Source of the DNA: Prostheceraeus crozeri
Taxonomy: Eukaryota; Platyhelminthes; Polycladida; Euryleptidae
Length of the DNA: 64,000 nt
Direction: 5' to 3'
Assembly (NCBI GenBank): GCA_907163375.1
Contig: CAJQUW010012670.1
Coordinates: 547,001 to 611,000 of the forward strand
The translations under genes and the position numbers were made by a program. Positions 21,154 through 32,729 of this stretch are shown piece by piece (the first letter of the stretch is position 1; each line of letters opens with the position of its first letter). A model generated the notes under the pieces. It was not told the origin of the DNA. It searched no databases and was given only the letters and a program-made list of their open reading frames with translations.

Positions 21154-24068
21154 ATGTCGAGGAGGGGTAAGCGGCTCTATTGTCGTAAGAGAAGCAATTA
21201 TGGTGTGTCAAGTAGCAGCGGTACTGAAGATTCGATATCAGACGATGAGCTACATGTAAATCTCACAGTTGGTGCTGCAAGCGATATTGATAGTGGGAAT
21301 CAAGATGAGATGGATGATATTGCTGCTCTATTCGTTCCCTTGCGCACATCGTCGCCAGTAAATTTTGAATCGGATCACGATTCAGTAACAGATCATGACA
21401 GCTCATCGAGTGACAGTGACAACTGCGATGGAAAACTCTATAACGGTTCCGACATATCCGTTTCTGAATTCTCGAAACGATTGTCTGACATTGCAACAAA
21501 GCATGCGATTTCTGATGCTGGCGTTGATAGTATATTGAAACTTTTTTCCCGCGTTCTACCAATGCCCAACCAGATCCCCTCATTATACAAGCATCACAAG
21601 AGCTTTCTTGATGGTGTCTCGCCTATTAGGACTATTCGTGATGAAACCACAGGTGGGGAGATTTACATACTTCCATTTGAAGAACAGTTAAATGCTATCT
21701 TGATGCGATATCCCGACACAGAAACATCACTTCCCTTTACAAGGAATTCGGATATGTGCTCTGATATGTATACAGGGGATCGATTTCCATTGATTCAACC
21801 GCGAACATTGTATTTCGTGATCAATACTGATGGATTTTCTCCAATATCGTCTCGACGTCTTCAAGTATGGCCTGTTCTTCTTAGTCTTATCAATTTGAAA
21901 CTCGAGGAGCGTCGAAAACTGCACAATATCATTATGTTGGGCTTCTACATCGGAAAATCAAAGCCTGATTGGAATGTGTTTTTGGATGCTATGATTGCGA
22001 ATATCTCCGCCTTGCCAAGCTTGAATTGGAGAGTTGTGGCTCTCGTTGCTGATTCTCCGGCGAAGGCTGCCTGTTGTTTTATACAGAATACCAACGCAAA
22101 GTGAGCATTATAGTATTATTATTAAATTGGTCATTCATATCATATCGGATGCCACGTCGACCATCAATATTCAACCATGTTTTTTATCAAGAAGATGTGA
22201 TCATAATTGATCTCCAACTGTGTAAATCATATCTTTGTGATGCAAGGGTGTCGCTAATCCAATAGAGTGATCGTATTTAACATGGAAGGTTGATAAAAAA
22301 TACTTTGAAGTCGATGAGTTTAATATTCATTAATACATTTGCATATTACAGTCCGTTTCATAAAAAGTGGATCATCCTAAAATTTGACTAAATAAAACAT
22401 AAGTATGATACAGAAAGCATTTTTCATGTTATTTCATGTCCCTAATATATTTATATGTCCTTATATAATCTGATAAGCTATGATACAGTAACGGTTCTTA
22501 AGAAGCTAATATCTTGTGGCCCTACCCTTATTGTCAATGACATTACCAATTCGTCTAGGCATTGATTCGATGATATCGTTGATTTTTGACTGATCTAACT
22601 TTCTCCACTCTCTTTTTAACAGTGACGTAAGTTGTGATACGCCATCTGTAGGTAGCAGTGAACGACGAACGTTAAGTTTTAGAATACTTCATACATTTGC
22701 TATGGGATTCAGATCAGGAGAACGAGCTGGCCAAGATAATGTCCTAAGCCCTAATTGAGACTTGCATAAGTTGACTCTACTACTCCTGTGACACGTAGCA
22801 TTATCATCCATAAATAACCAAGTCGATGGATCACCAAGTTGATCTGTCATTTGGCCAATGTTCATTCGTAAAACATTCACATAGCGTTCAGAATTCATGG
22901 TTCCTTGCTGTATGTGAAGTAGTTCTAGCAAGGCTGACACTTTGCCTTTTGTGAATACGATCTCGTTATTGTTCATTTGTGCTTTGTATTGTTTTCAACC
23001 GGTAAGAGATAGATTTCTAGCTGAAAGCAATCAGGAGTGCTGCCAACACCACCGCAACGAAGTCAGGAAGCTATGGAACATGAAGTCCAGTTAATCACAT
23101 GTAGCAGTTGCATTATTGTTGATGAATAATGGTGCTATACTGGCTCTGATTGACCGATTTTCTTTATTTTTGTTTTGCTTGATAGCTTTTGGCTTGTAGA
23201 ACAACATATTACATAACAAAGGAAACAAATGTAATTTTATAAGAGTGAGGTATGATTTTGTGTAACATTGCTAAATGAAGATCAAATTATCTACTACTTT
23301 TTTATCTGTAACAGGAAAACAACTCAATATTCATGCTTGAAATTTCCAACAATGATATTAGTAAGCACAACTGACATATCTTCCAAATTTCGGAGAAATT
23401 CGTTCAAGTTTGGCGGAGTTAGACAAAGTTGAAGTTAAGGCGATGTTTAAGGGTGATCCATTTTTTATGAAACAATCTGTATGTAACGCTGGTAAAAAAT
23501 GGGCTAATCGATTGCATTTACGCAGGATTTTTAAAGGCAACATAAGCGCCCGATATGGGTGGATAAAAATTTCATAAGTTAACACGGACCACTGTCCTTG
23601 TCAGTCATATCAGGCGGGCAGAATGTGAGAGTGGGAGGGTAAAAGAAAACCTTAAAAAGACCCTGACGTCACGTTATCTCTCGAATTGCTGCTCCGATCG
23701 ACATTATTTTTGAGATTTTATGATTCAGGATGCTAGGATAAGTATTACACGGGGTGATATTCATCTTACTATCACTTAAAGTAAGAACTACATATGTACA
23801 ACAATATCAAATGTCTAGTAGTAGTGATAGTTCATGATTTATGTACTACTTTTCGTGGGTTCCTCGTGAGCCTTGCGGTGGTCCATCCTTTTTAGTGCTA
23901 TGAGCAGTTGAAATGATAGGGCCTATACGACAACTTTTCAAATTAACTGTGAAGATTTTTTGAATTTGTTTTAAGCTCTCGTTCAGTCCATTATAAACTC
24001 GAACAAAATGCTGAATTTCCGATGTCATCACATAAAGTCTAATTGAAAATATTTCTATATATATATTT

Positions 24069-24110
<42 letters not shown>

Positions 24111-26346
24111 CGTAAACGAATGAAGATATGGATAAACGGAGGCTACCAGTGAATTTGTCTCACTCTCAGCTTTCGAATGATATATGGCACGACTCTGTAC
24201 GATCACTCCTTCCATCTGAACGAGCTCTACCGAGGGGGGGGGGTATAAAATAGTTTTTCTCTCCGATGACTTTGAAAACAACCATACCGATGTAAAATTA
24301 CACGGGCAAGACGAATCCGGCCTCCGTTTTCGCCTACGATCACTCGTTTCCGCTGTGCAGCCCAAAAAGTGACCAAATTTAGGCATTTCCTAAAACTTAA
24401 ACTGCGGATATCTCAGCTTCTAGTGAACGGATTGACTTCAAATTTTGACAGTCATGTCTCCTCACTGTTAGCTTCCATATGAGACATTAACCAACTCTGT
24501 CCGATCATCAGAAGCAAAGTTGAAAATTTTCTCAACCTCTGTCGAGAAAATTCTAAACGAGAAATTTGAGCTCCAATGACTTTGAAAACCAACTGGTATA
24601 AGACCACATCAAGTCAAAGGATACTCTCTTAGATGGTACAAGATCCTCATTCTTATTGCAAGCTTTGACTTCCTACAGATGTAATTACAGGTGTGATTTT
24701 AGAGGCGGCTTTTGATAACGCCTGGCGCGATTGTCGCATTTTAATGCCACCGACTAACTCATCTTGTTCCTAAAAGTTGATTTATCGATCCTTTATACTA
24801 AATTGTGTGCTCAATCTAGCTTGTGTTCGGAAATATTTGAGAATTGACAATAAGTTTTGAACGAGTAAGTCTTCAATGCTGGTAGTTAGGTTCATGGTGC
24901 AAGTAAATAATTGTAAAATTGGCATTTGAAGATTGCTGATATTTTTACATGACAAGTCAATTTTAGTGGTGACTAAAATTATGATACCGTTTCCGTTTGT
25001 ATATAGAATATTAGATCAAGGTTGTACTGTACTTACATTACAGTCGGTATTACTAACAAGATTGTCTTTATTTTCAGATTCGGATGTGCAACCTGTCTGG
25101 TACAGGGTACTTACAATCTGCAATTTCGAAAAATGACGTTCCCCAACAAGACCAACTTTATACTTAGAGACGAAATTACACACGCCGACTATCAAAGAGA
25201 AGGATCGCCCAACATTCCGAAGTATGGTGTCAAAGGTCTTTCTCCTCTATCTAGAGTTTTGCGCCTACCGGTTGACGTCCCTTATGACGTCATGCACTTA
25301 ATTTATCTCGGAGTCGCTCGAAATCTCCTAGTGGCACTTGTGGACAAGAAACTCATAGATATCGAGACATTTTCCGAATTGATTGACAATGTGAAGGTCC
25401 CACATTGGTTTCGGAGGCGTCCCCGGGACTTGAAAGAACTAGCCTTGTGGAAATCACAGGAACATAAGGTATTTCTTCTCTGTGTTTCTACTTGAATTTC
25501 CTGGAATGTGAATCTGATTGTGCTCGCCAAATCCTTCTACTGTATATATGTTTGGCATCTACCATCTATACATTGTCATCTGAAGAAGTTACCAAAGATG
25601 CCATTACTTCGTCACAGGTTATCATATTGCAATTTCAAAAATGTATGAAAGCTTTTTGGGGTGATGGTGCGATGACTGGGTCCATGCACGCTATTTATCA
25701 TCTGCCTTCACAAGTAGGACATTTTGGTTCATTGTCGGTGACGTCAGCTACGATGTTTGAAAACGTAAACCGATTTTTGAAGCGTTCGTTCACGGGTAAA
25801 AGGCATCAAGGCAAGCGAATTGCTGAGAAGTATCTTTCAATGCAAACAAACCCAAAAACTGTAACTGACAAACACGAAGGTGCTGCGATCCTTCGTAATG
25901 AGCCAGAGACAGAAACATTGAAACCATTTCTTCCGTCAGGTTCCCTGAGATTTATTGCAAAGGCCAAAGTAAACGGTCTTACTTTTCACTCCTATCGATA
26001 TGGGAAAAACCTCCGTTCTGCGTCGTACTTTGGTTTTGCAGATACAGGTAGTGAAACATTGTTCTTCAAGATTAAATGCATATTTCAGCAATCGGATGAT
26101 CAGATATGCTGTCTATGTCGGACTTACACGATCAAGAATCGTTGGTTTGACTTAGTGTTCTCGAACGATATTCTTTTCACCAGACTGAAAGATCATTTTC
26201 TGAAGATATCGCGTCACTTTTCGCTTGATAAAAAGAATGTACAAGTAGTACCATTGAAATTACTGACTCATCACGCAATTGTTGTCAAGTTTAGTAATGA
26301 CTGTTTTTATGGTGTGAAGGTATTGAACGATTATGAGCACGAGTGA
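21154..26346 (+). CDS. Tnp2/CACTA-like transposase, spliced
   Basis: DDE-type transposase in at least two exons. Exon 1 (start MSRRGKRLYCRKR at 21154, after an acceptor at 21148) has an acidic Ser/Asp-rich leader, then LYFVINTDGFSP with the first catalytic Asp, WPVLLSLINLK, LGFYIGKSKPDW and LVADSPAKA. It ends at 22100 before GTGAGC. The 3.0-kb intron ends TTATTTTCAG at 25077, and the joint is in phase (codon AA|A), giving FGCATCLVQGTY. Exon 2 carries VDVPYDVMHLIYLGVARNLL and WKSQEHKVFLL. A frame change or small intron near 25490 leads to the last part with GSMHAIYHLPSQVGHFGSLS and FENVNRFLKRS, like the family's DUF4218 region. A Tc1 copy lies in the intron. Only the frame change near 25.49 kb looks like damage. 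Confidence 0.75.
22349..23479 (-). mobile_element. Tc1/mariner element, internally deleted
   Basis: Inverted ends CAGTCCGTTTCATAAAAAGT (from 22349) and, on the other strand, CAGATTGTTTCATAAAAAAT (from 23479), flanked by TA on both sides (22347-22348, 23480-23481). At 1.13 kb it is shorter than a usual 1.6-kb Tc1 and has lost the transposase N-terminus. It lies inside the intron of the Tnp2-like transposase. Confidence 0.85.
22507..22976 (-). pseudogene. Tc1 transposase, C-terminal half
   Basis: Reads GTMNSERYVNVL, STWLFMDDNATCHRS (second catalytic Asp), LRTLSWPARSPDLNPIANV, then SMPRRIGNVIDNKGRATRY at the C-terminus. The usual Glu after NPI is replaced (IAN instead of IEN) and the Trp codon that follows is a stop, so the copy is dead. 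The DNA-binding N-terminal half is missing. Confidence 0.85.
24071..24109. repeat. (TA)n microsatellite
   Basis: About 39 bp of uninterrupted TA repeat, within the transposase intron. A run of eleven G lies nearby (about 24232-24243). Confidence 0.9.
24115..24620. repeat. degenerate intronic repeat block
   Basis: Two related blocks: ATGATATATGGCACGACTCT near 24176 resembles CCATATGAGACATTAACCAA near 24474, each followed by CTGT(A/C)CGATCA, and the string CCAATGACTTTGAAAAC/CCGATGACTTTGAAAAC occurs twice (about 24265 and 24570). Non-coding. Confidence 0.45.
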
Positions 26347-26560
26347 TTGTTTTTTGTACAAGAAAATATGCAAAATATTTTATTTTCTCAGCTGTCAAAA
26401 TAGTCTGATTCATTAATTCAGACCACTTGTACATAACTAAGTTTCTAAAACGATCGAACATCGTAGTCCAGACCTTCAGAATTGGTGCACGATTATTATT
26501 TTGGATATAATGAGCAACTCTCACTTGAACGCACCACGTATCATGAAGGGTATTGAGGAT

Positions 26561-26934
26561 GGAATAAATTTCGAAATGGTCACATGACAAGTTTTCAGAA
26601 AATATGATTTTATAGTGTTGTGTTGTGATTGACCGTAAATAATTCGATTCGCAAGTGGTATGAATGGTAAATTTAGATAATTATGTTCCTTTATATTGCA
26701 GCGAATGTGTCAAACTTGTGAGCTTCAATTCAAGAAATGTCAGATTAGAATTTAAAAAAGTTTTTAAAAGTATTTCCATTAATACCGAAAAATTATCATA
26801 AGTAACGTTGTTTTTTTATCAACATCTCTCACACTTCTTACGAATTATTAATGGTTGATTACAACACATTATCAAACCATATGCATGAATGTATGTTCTG
26901 AAAGCTGTCATGTGACGATTTCGAAATTTATTCC
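26561..26934. repeat. 374-bp interval bounded by inverted repeats
   Basis: Arms at 26561-26600 and 26896-26934 are reverse complements with about four differences (core AATAAATTTCGAAAT and GTCACATGACA). Could be a MITE or a fold-back at the 3' end of the transposase gene; no target duplication was resolved. Confidence 0.5.
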
Positions 26935-27194
26935 ATAGCAGGGTTGCTCCATCCCCAATACTTATAATGCTATTTCAATTATAATAAAATCAGGGGCTCT
27001 ATGTTTTTGACCTCTTCTGACCAGTAGCTATAGTATTTTTAAACCAAAACTCCTTACAAAAGACTCACTAAGGAAACCTCGTTCAGGTGATACCAAGTTC
27101 GTGAGTATTCATCTTGCCCAGCAACTTAAGGGAGAAGTCCAACAAAGAGTGAAATATGGATGGGTCATAATATTTGGATAAAATCCAAATTATA

Positions 27195-27375
27195 CATGCT
27201 AGGATTTTCAAATACTACAAGGTCCACTTATAAACGAGTGCAACATATGATGAATTCAACTCTGTGGTCCTGACTCAGCTGTTCTGCAAAAATTAGCAAA
27301 AATTAAATCAATCAATCATTCGTGTTTGGCTTTAGGCAATTGATCTTTTGTTGTCAAGATGAGCATTTCCATGTA
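27195..27375 (+). repeat. interspersed repeat, copy 2
   Basis: Partner of 3046-3250; same orientation, moderately diverged. Confidence 0.6.
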
Positions 27376-27820
27376 TATAGCATGTAATAGATTATGTGAT
27401 ATTTTGTGATAACGTGGACAGCACATTGAAATGAATGTTTCCACTCGGTTTTTTTGTAGCTATTGGATTAATACATTTTTATTTTTCTGGAAATTTGTTT
27501 TTCATGACAAATTAAGCGGTACAAGAAACTGTCTTTTGATACTGCATGTAACTAAAATGCGCAAAATAAAGCAACGTGCTAGAACAGGTTACGTGTATTA
27601 AGCGTTCTTACTAATAAACATTGCACGCTTTCTAAGTAACATGCTCAAACAGCTTACACTTCATAAGTGCCACGCTAAATTTCATAGTAAACATTTTAAG
27701 CAACAGAGTAAAACAGGCTATGCTTAGCAGTTCCCATGCTAAGCATCCCAGTAAATCTTTGTGAGCACTTGCCAAGTTTTTCCCATGTTGCTTAGTTAGC
27801 ACATAATAAGTACGACATGT
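27376..27820. other. right subterminal region of the giant transposon
   Basis: No gene. Dense in GCTTAG/CTAAGCA/TAAGTAAC motifs in both orientations, e.g. around 27600-27800, the kind of clustered short motif that CACTA-type transposases bind near their ends. Confidence 0.4.
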
Positions 27821-27836
27821 TTTTTTTATCGGGTAG
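27821..27836 (-). repeat. right terminal inverted repeat of the giant transposon
   Basis: Reads CTACCCGATAAAAAAA on the minus strand. hAT coding sequence (ending ...CPLDNSNF) resumes immediately to its right at 27837. Confidence 0.6.
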
Positions 27837-28985
27837 AAAGTTGGAATTATCCAAAGGACACTGTTTGTTCTTCGTTGCATAGAACGTAGAAATTTCTCGT
27901 CGCAGATTCAATACACGACACGCTGTTTCGCCCTGAGATAGCCATCGAACTAGAGCGTGGTACAAAACATCTCCAAGAGATACCTCACTCTCATCAAGCA
28001 AAGCACGAAACTGCCGGTGTCGTAGAGCATTACTCTGTATGTATATGATTATCTGTTTGACTTCGCTCAGTGTGTCGCTCAAATCAGTCGCTTTAGCACA
28101 GAGTGCCTCTTGATGGATGATACAGTGAAGACTATAGTCACATGATTATTACTGTACTCTTCAGCCACATAGTCAGTTAAGCGCGTGACAAATCCTCGTT
28201 GTCTACCCACCATAGCAGGGGCCCCATCAGTACACAGACCCCTCAGGCACTTCATGTCTAGATCTGACTCCAAACAGGACTTCTTTACAGCTTCAAATAC
28301 ATGTATGTATTTCCCTTGTGTATTGCCATGCAATGTCTCCATCGATAAAAAGTCCTCATGTAACTCAAAGTCTGGTGAAAAGCTACGAATGAAGATCAGC
28401 AGCTGTGCAGAGTCACAAATATCATTGGACTCATCAACGGCCAGAGAGAAAAGAGTTTTTGAGCTTCTTACCTTCGTCATTAGAGTTTGCTTCTGTTGAT
28501 CAGCGATAGTACACTGCCGGCGCTGAACCGTATCACGTGAGAGTGGAATAGCGGCAAAATCCCTTTCTTCATCAGGATGAATGCATCTTACAATACAACA
28601 CCTCAACAATACACTGTCTTACAAGTTCACCTTCCGAATACCGTTTTCCTGCAGCGCCAAGGATATGGGCCACTCTATAAGGGGCTTCAACTCGAACATT
28701 CGTTGTATTCAAAAATGTATGAAAACTGGTTTTCTGCTGCATCAATTTCTTCTTCAAGTTCTCAACACAATTTTTTCTTGATTCTCCCTCCATTTTAGCG
28801 TAGGCATGACTCTCATGCCGTCGACAATGCTGTTTAGCGTTGTCCGACTTCAGGTTTTTCAAAACTTGCTCATATGTCAGGCATACCATGCAGTCACCGG
28901 CAGTCTCAATCATGAAGTAGTCAACTTCCCACTCAGACTTGAAACTCCTGTTCTCATCTGTCAAAGTGCGCCTTCCTTTCATGGG
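27837..28985 (-). pseudogene. hAT transposase, N-terminal half
   Basis: Starts MKGRRTLTDENRSFKSEWEV at about 28983. A BED-like zinc finger follows (CMVCLTYEQVLKNLKSDNAK then QHCRRHESH). Next comes GKRYSEGELVRQCIVEVL, the SLAVDESNDICDSAQLLIFI segment with the first catalytic Asp, LRGLCTDGAPAMVGRQ with the second, HCIIHQEALCAKATDLSD, and WLSQGETACRVLNLRREIS, all typical of GTF2IRD2/ZBED-like hATs. Frame changes near 28590 and 28140 break it. It stops at CPLDNSNF exactly where the giant transposon begins; the continuation (ALLAFLVDV...) is at 2784-41. Confidence 0.8.
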
Positions 28986-29497
28986 AAATATTAAAAGTTG
29001 AAAAATATGTTCAGTAGAAATATCGCTGAAATCACAGACGGGTGAAATGTGTTGACATCTACCAATAGTCTCCAGCATGAATGAGCTGCGATCGCAACAG
29101 TAAAATTGTCAGTTGCTCGATTTTTATTGGCTAAGTTGCTCTCCTCGGATTTTCCTGAACGCGACGTAACGACATACGCCGATACCTTTGTATGATACTG
29201 AATACACACACCTTCCCAAGCACGCTGGTTCGTGATGACATCATTCCTGCGCATAACCGCGCGCGGATTGGAATTACTGCTACCTCGTCATCAACTCTAC
29301 ACATGCTGTGAAGAAGCCCGTGCGAACTATCAGACGAAAACTTTGTACTACGGTCTTAGCAAGATGTCAATCAGCTGGTGGAAGACTACTCAACTGCGGT
29401 GAACTAGGTAACGCTGAAGGCCGAGAAACCTACAGTAGTGAGGTCCTTCTCACGCCCGCAGATCACCCTTGTAACGGCCGCAGGTTGCGCACCCCTG
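27837..29497 (-). mobile_element. hAT transposon, 5' segment with terminal repeat
   Basis: The outer end, read on the minus strand from 29497, is CAGGGGTGCGCAACCTGCGG, a classic hAT terminus. The 8 bp beyond it, GAATAGAG (29498-29505), would be the target duplication, but the other end lies left of the window so this cannot be confirmed here. The non-coding 5' leader (28986-29480) precedes the transposase gene. Confidence 0.75.
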
Positions 29498-29505
29498 GAA
29501 TAGAG

Positions 29506-30280
29506 CATTAGGATATAGCGGAAAATCAGTATTTCTATAAATCTTTTACCAAAATTACATACACGAATTACATGTTACATGTATGAGAAATGAGTATCAT
29601 AAATTGTTATTGTGTGATTGTCAAAATTATGTAGACCTAATTGTAGTATGACGCAACTGACCGGTGAACAGACCCTTAAATATTTGTTGTAATGAAAGGA
29701 ATTCACTTTACATGAATAATGTGAGTTTGATTGATTCTTTCATTTTTAAGTAGTGTTCAATACCTCAAATTCGGTAGTTTTGAATCCTGATGGATGCTTT
29801 GATACATCCACTGGACTCAAAATTGCGCTTGCTTAAGGTTCGATCGGCATTTCCACTATTTCTTATTAGCTGTAAAATATCATAAAAATTAGTGCTCGTC
29901 TGAGTGCATTGATAGTTCGAGACCATCACTCTCCCGAATTTAAAAGAACGCTAATTGAATGCATCGGGAATAATTATTGTACCTGATGTTGCTGTTCATA
30001 TATTATGTATTTAATAACTTATGTATTTGATAACTATTATGTATAATAAATACAATTATTATAACATGGATATTATTAAGTTGTCTCAATGCTGCAGGGG
30101 CAGGTTTTCATGTAGGATTTGTCGTTGGTATTTTAGTGGCATTTAGGGCGACAGTTTGATGGCGCTATGTCGATGCAACATCATTGGCCCGACATCGAAG
30201 AATCAGGAACCATAACTGTGTCGGCCCAATGTCGGCGCAACGTTGCTGGCCCGACAACTTTTTTTCACAGGGATGGAGTA
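29506..30280. other. non-coding spacer with a GTCGGCCC palindromic repeat
   Basis: No gene. Around 30150-30260 short blocks GGCCCGACATCG, GTCGGCCCAATGTCGGCGCA and GGCCCGACAA repeat in both senses and could fold into a hairpin. Confidence 0.4.
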
Positions 30281-30289
30281 GGTACTTAC

Positions 30290-30886
30290 TCTATGGTTTG
30301 TATATAAAATATCTTAAAGGTAGAGTGTCGTCCAAAGATATTGGCGTCGACTGAGAAAAGCATGCAAGAAAAATCTGTAACAGAGAGAAAATCTGCAAAC
30401 AGATTATAAAATTGATTATCTAAAAACTCAAACTAATATCTTATCTGTAAACAGATTTCTGAAATGCTATTTATCTGCAAACAGAGAAAATTTTTATATG
30501 AAACATAGAGTAGCATTTATTAAATCCCAAATATACAGTTTCGATTTTATTAAATGAACTCGAGGTGAATACATATTGGAATTGTTATCAAATGTGAGAT
30601 ATCCAGATTTTTGCAATTTTGAAGAAGCTGTGCAACGGAATTGATTGATCATGATGGCATAGCGCAGAAGGAGGTGATATTATCCTACAGAACCTCCGAT
30701 TCATGACAGCCTTGGAGAGGCAATGCTTGTTAAATCAGCAGTTCGATGACCTGCTATTCAGATTCAAGAAATGAAACATAAGTTTAGGAAATCATAAAAT
30801 GATGACGATGAAAATTGAATTAAAAACTTGAAATTTCAGTCCAGACAACACAATAAGACCTCGGGTTTTCCTTGAAGACTTGCATC
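30290..30886 (-). repeat. 0.9-kb family repeat, left part of a copy split by the Polinton
   Basis: Reverse-complement match to the 49640-50570 and 50580-51440 repeats (shared AATAAGACCTCG/CCTTGAAGACTT, ATTCATGAAATGAAACAT-like and CTCGAGGTGA blocks). The copy resumes at 48735 on the other side of the Polinton, proving insertion into this repeat. Confidence 0.75.
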
Positions 30887-31290
30887 AGTAATGGGCAAAA
30901 GACCGTTCCAGGACACCATAAAATTCAAAAAAATGGTATCTTTAAAAACGACATAAATTCATGAATTTGAACCCTTTTTCAGGTTTTTAAGACCTAAATA
31001 CATGAATTTAGTCCATTCAAAAAGTACCATTTTTTCAAAAATGGTACTTTTTAAAAACGACATAAATTCATGAATTTGAACCCTTTTTCAGGTTATGAAG
31101 ACCTAAATTCATAAATTTGGGCGTTTTTAAAAATACCCAATTTTCAAATTTTTCAAAATCTCAAATTTGAGAATTACAATTTTCTCGCTTAAATCATGAC
31201 CGTTCCAGGACACCGAAAAAATCATAAAAGTTGAGAATCTCAAATTTGAGAATTACAATTTTCTCGCTTAAATCATGACCGTTCCTGGCG
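30887..31290 (+). repeat. left terminal inverted repeat of the Polinton
   Basis: About 400 bp; the outer ~320 bp agree with the right end except for a few positions. It contains a palindrome at 31019-31052 (GTACCAT around a short centre) and one full plus one partial copy of an ~80-bp subunit ending GACCGTTCCAGGACACC; the element tip itself carries the same GACCGTTCCAGGACACC. Confidence 0.9.
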
Positions 31291-31600
31291 TTCTTACAAT
31301 TTATCTACTTCTTTGCACTCAGATAAACACTCAATTGTAGAGAACATCTGCTTCTCGCATTTATGAATAAAAGGCATTTCAGTGTAAAGAGCTGTGACTT
31401 CCCACTCAAACATTTGAAAGGAAACAATGTATGAAAGAACAAACAGCTGCTACACCCACTTAGACATTTGTAAGACGTGGAATATATATCCAGCAAATCC
31501 TACTCCAGCTATAGTGCCGTGAAACAATACACAACAATAATAATCGATATGGCTATTTCAAACAATTGTGCTGAAGACTTATTTAATTAAATAGTGTTTC

Positions 31601-31948
31601 TTGTCAGTGAAAGTTGTGTCAAAACGCTCTCGTCATATATTTCTCAAAATGAGACAAGATCAATTTGAAGATAGAAGAAAACAATCGTTGCCAGGGAGGA
31701 TGAAAAAATTACGGGAGGAATTGGAGAGGCATGAATTTACAGATACTTTGAGTGATTTCATAGAGCCAAATGGTGGAGAGAATAATACAATTGTTAACTT
31801 ACACAAATTCTTGTTGCATGAAAAAAGAAACAATTCACTCAGTGTTATGTGTAAAATTTTTATCGGTAAGCACTATCTGCTCTCTGTTTGTGATAATGAC
31901 AAGTCTTATTTTTATAGTGATCAATTACCGAAGTTTCATTTGCAATGA
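31601..31948 (+). CDS. unassigned Polinton protein, 115 aa
   Basis: Lies just inside the left inverted repeat. Basic and helical N-terminus (SKRSRHIFLKMRQDQFEDRR, GRMKKLREELERHEF) then a small hydrophobic core (VMCKIFIGKHYLLSVC). I recognise no family. It precedes the protease on the same strand. Confidence 0.4.
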   Translation: MSVKVVSKRSRHIFLKMRQDQFEDRRKQSLPGRMKKLREELERHEFTDTLSDFIEPNGGENNTIVNLHKFLLHEKRNNSLSVMCKIFIGKHYLLSVCDNDKSYFYSDQLPKFHLQ

Positions 31949-32344
31949 GATTAGGTAAATTAGCAGACAATTTTCCTACGCTTTGTCGGGTGTCTGTTTC
32001 TTTTGTACTTTAAAAGTCACGACCTGACGTTATCGGAAGATTGTCTTCATTGTGTAAAGCAATTATGTGACATTCCAAATGATTCCATTCTTCTCCCAAA
32101 CAATGGTGCGTCATTTAGCGATAATACCGCGCTGACATATTCAATGGAATTTGGATGTTAAACTCCGCTATTGTTATTGCGATACGGCCGCAAGACACTT
32201 TATTTTCAATGTTAGACCTATTTCATTATATTCTCTTGAATAATGGTGCGCCATTCAGCTAAAATACTGCGCCATTCAACTAATCAAAAATCAACGCGTT
32301 AACATTAGACGCGCTGTGAAGAAAATTTATCATTCTTGAAACCC

Positions 32345-32600
32345 CTCTGTTTTATATGCAATGTTATTTCCTGTTGCACATGTAAATACAATAGAGTGTT
32401 TCAACCAATGAAACCTTGTCCACCCGTGGACAGAAATCCCATTGTTTAGAAAACTTGTATCTGTGTGTTTTATATGCAATGCTATTTCCTGTTTTATATG
32501 CAATGTTATTTCCTGTTTTATATGCAATGTTATTTCCTCTTGCACATGTGAATACAATAGAGTGTTTCAACCAATGAAACCTTGTCCACCCGTGGACAAA
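32345..32600. repeat. tandem repeat between Polinton genes
   Basis: The string TTATATGCAATGTTATTTCC recurs about four times, and a 55-bp block with GTCCACCCGTGGAC at its end occurs at about 32377-32431 and 32543-32597. Confidence 0.8.
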
Positions 32601-32729
32601 TTTACATGTATTTCAATGTATCCAAATTGAATGTATGCAAAGTGGATGTATCCAAATTGAAATATCCATGTGTTGTTTTTAATTTCTCATTTACGGGAAT
32701 ATAATAGAAACATTTTATCTTCTATAAAA

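Larger units (their letters stand above)
2785..27836 (+). mobile_element. giant Tnp2/CACTA-like DNA transposon with nested insertions
   Basis: A 25-kb interval that splits the hAT gene into N- and C-terminal halves on the same strand and in the right order. Its two ends are inverted copies of each other: CTACCCGAGAAAAAAA at 2785-2800 and, read from the other strand, CTACCCGATAAAAAAA at 27836-27821. Beyond them both sides are rich in AACTAAGCA/TGCTTAG-like subterminal motifs. Inside are a spliced Tnp2-type transposase and a BEN-domain gene, plus several later insertions (two LTR elements, a BEL remnant, a TIR element, a Tc1 copy, a MITE). Without these it would be about 11-12 kb. A target duplication could not be resolved. 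That it is one element is inferred from ends plus the split target gene. Confidence 0.6.

Noticed and set aside
24039-24386. Minus frame of 115 codons across the TA microsatellite
   Set aside because: Contains a run of Tyr-Ile from simple repeat; no domain.
29308-29511. 67-codon plus frame ending in the hAT terminus
   Set aside because: Runs through the hAT end sequence (GGTTGCGCACCCCTG), so it is terminal repeat DNA rather than a gene.
32345-32600. CRISPR-like array
   Set aside because: Repeats are contiguous or nested without unique spacers, in a eukaryotic virus-like element.
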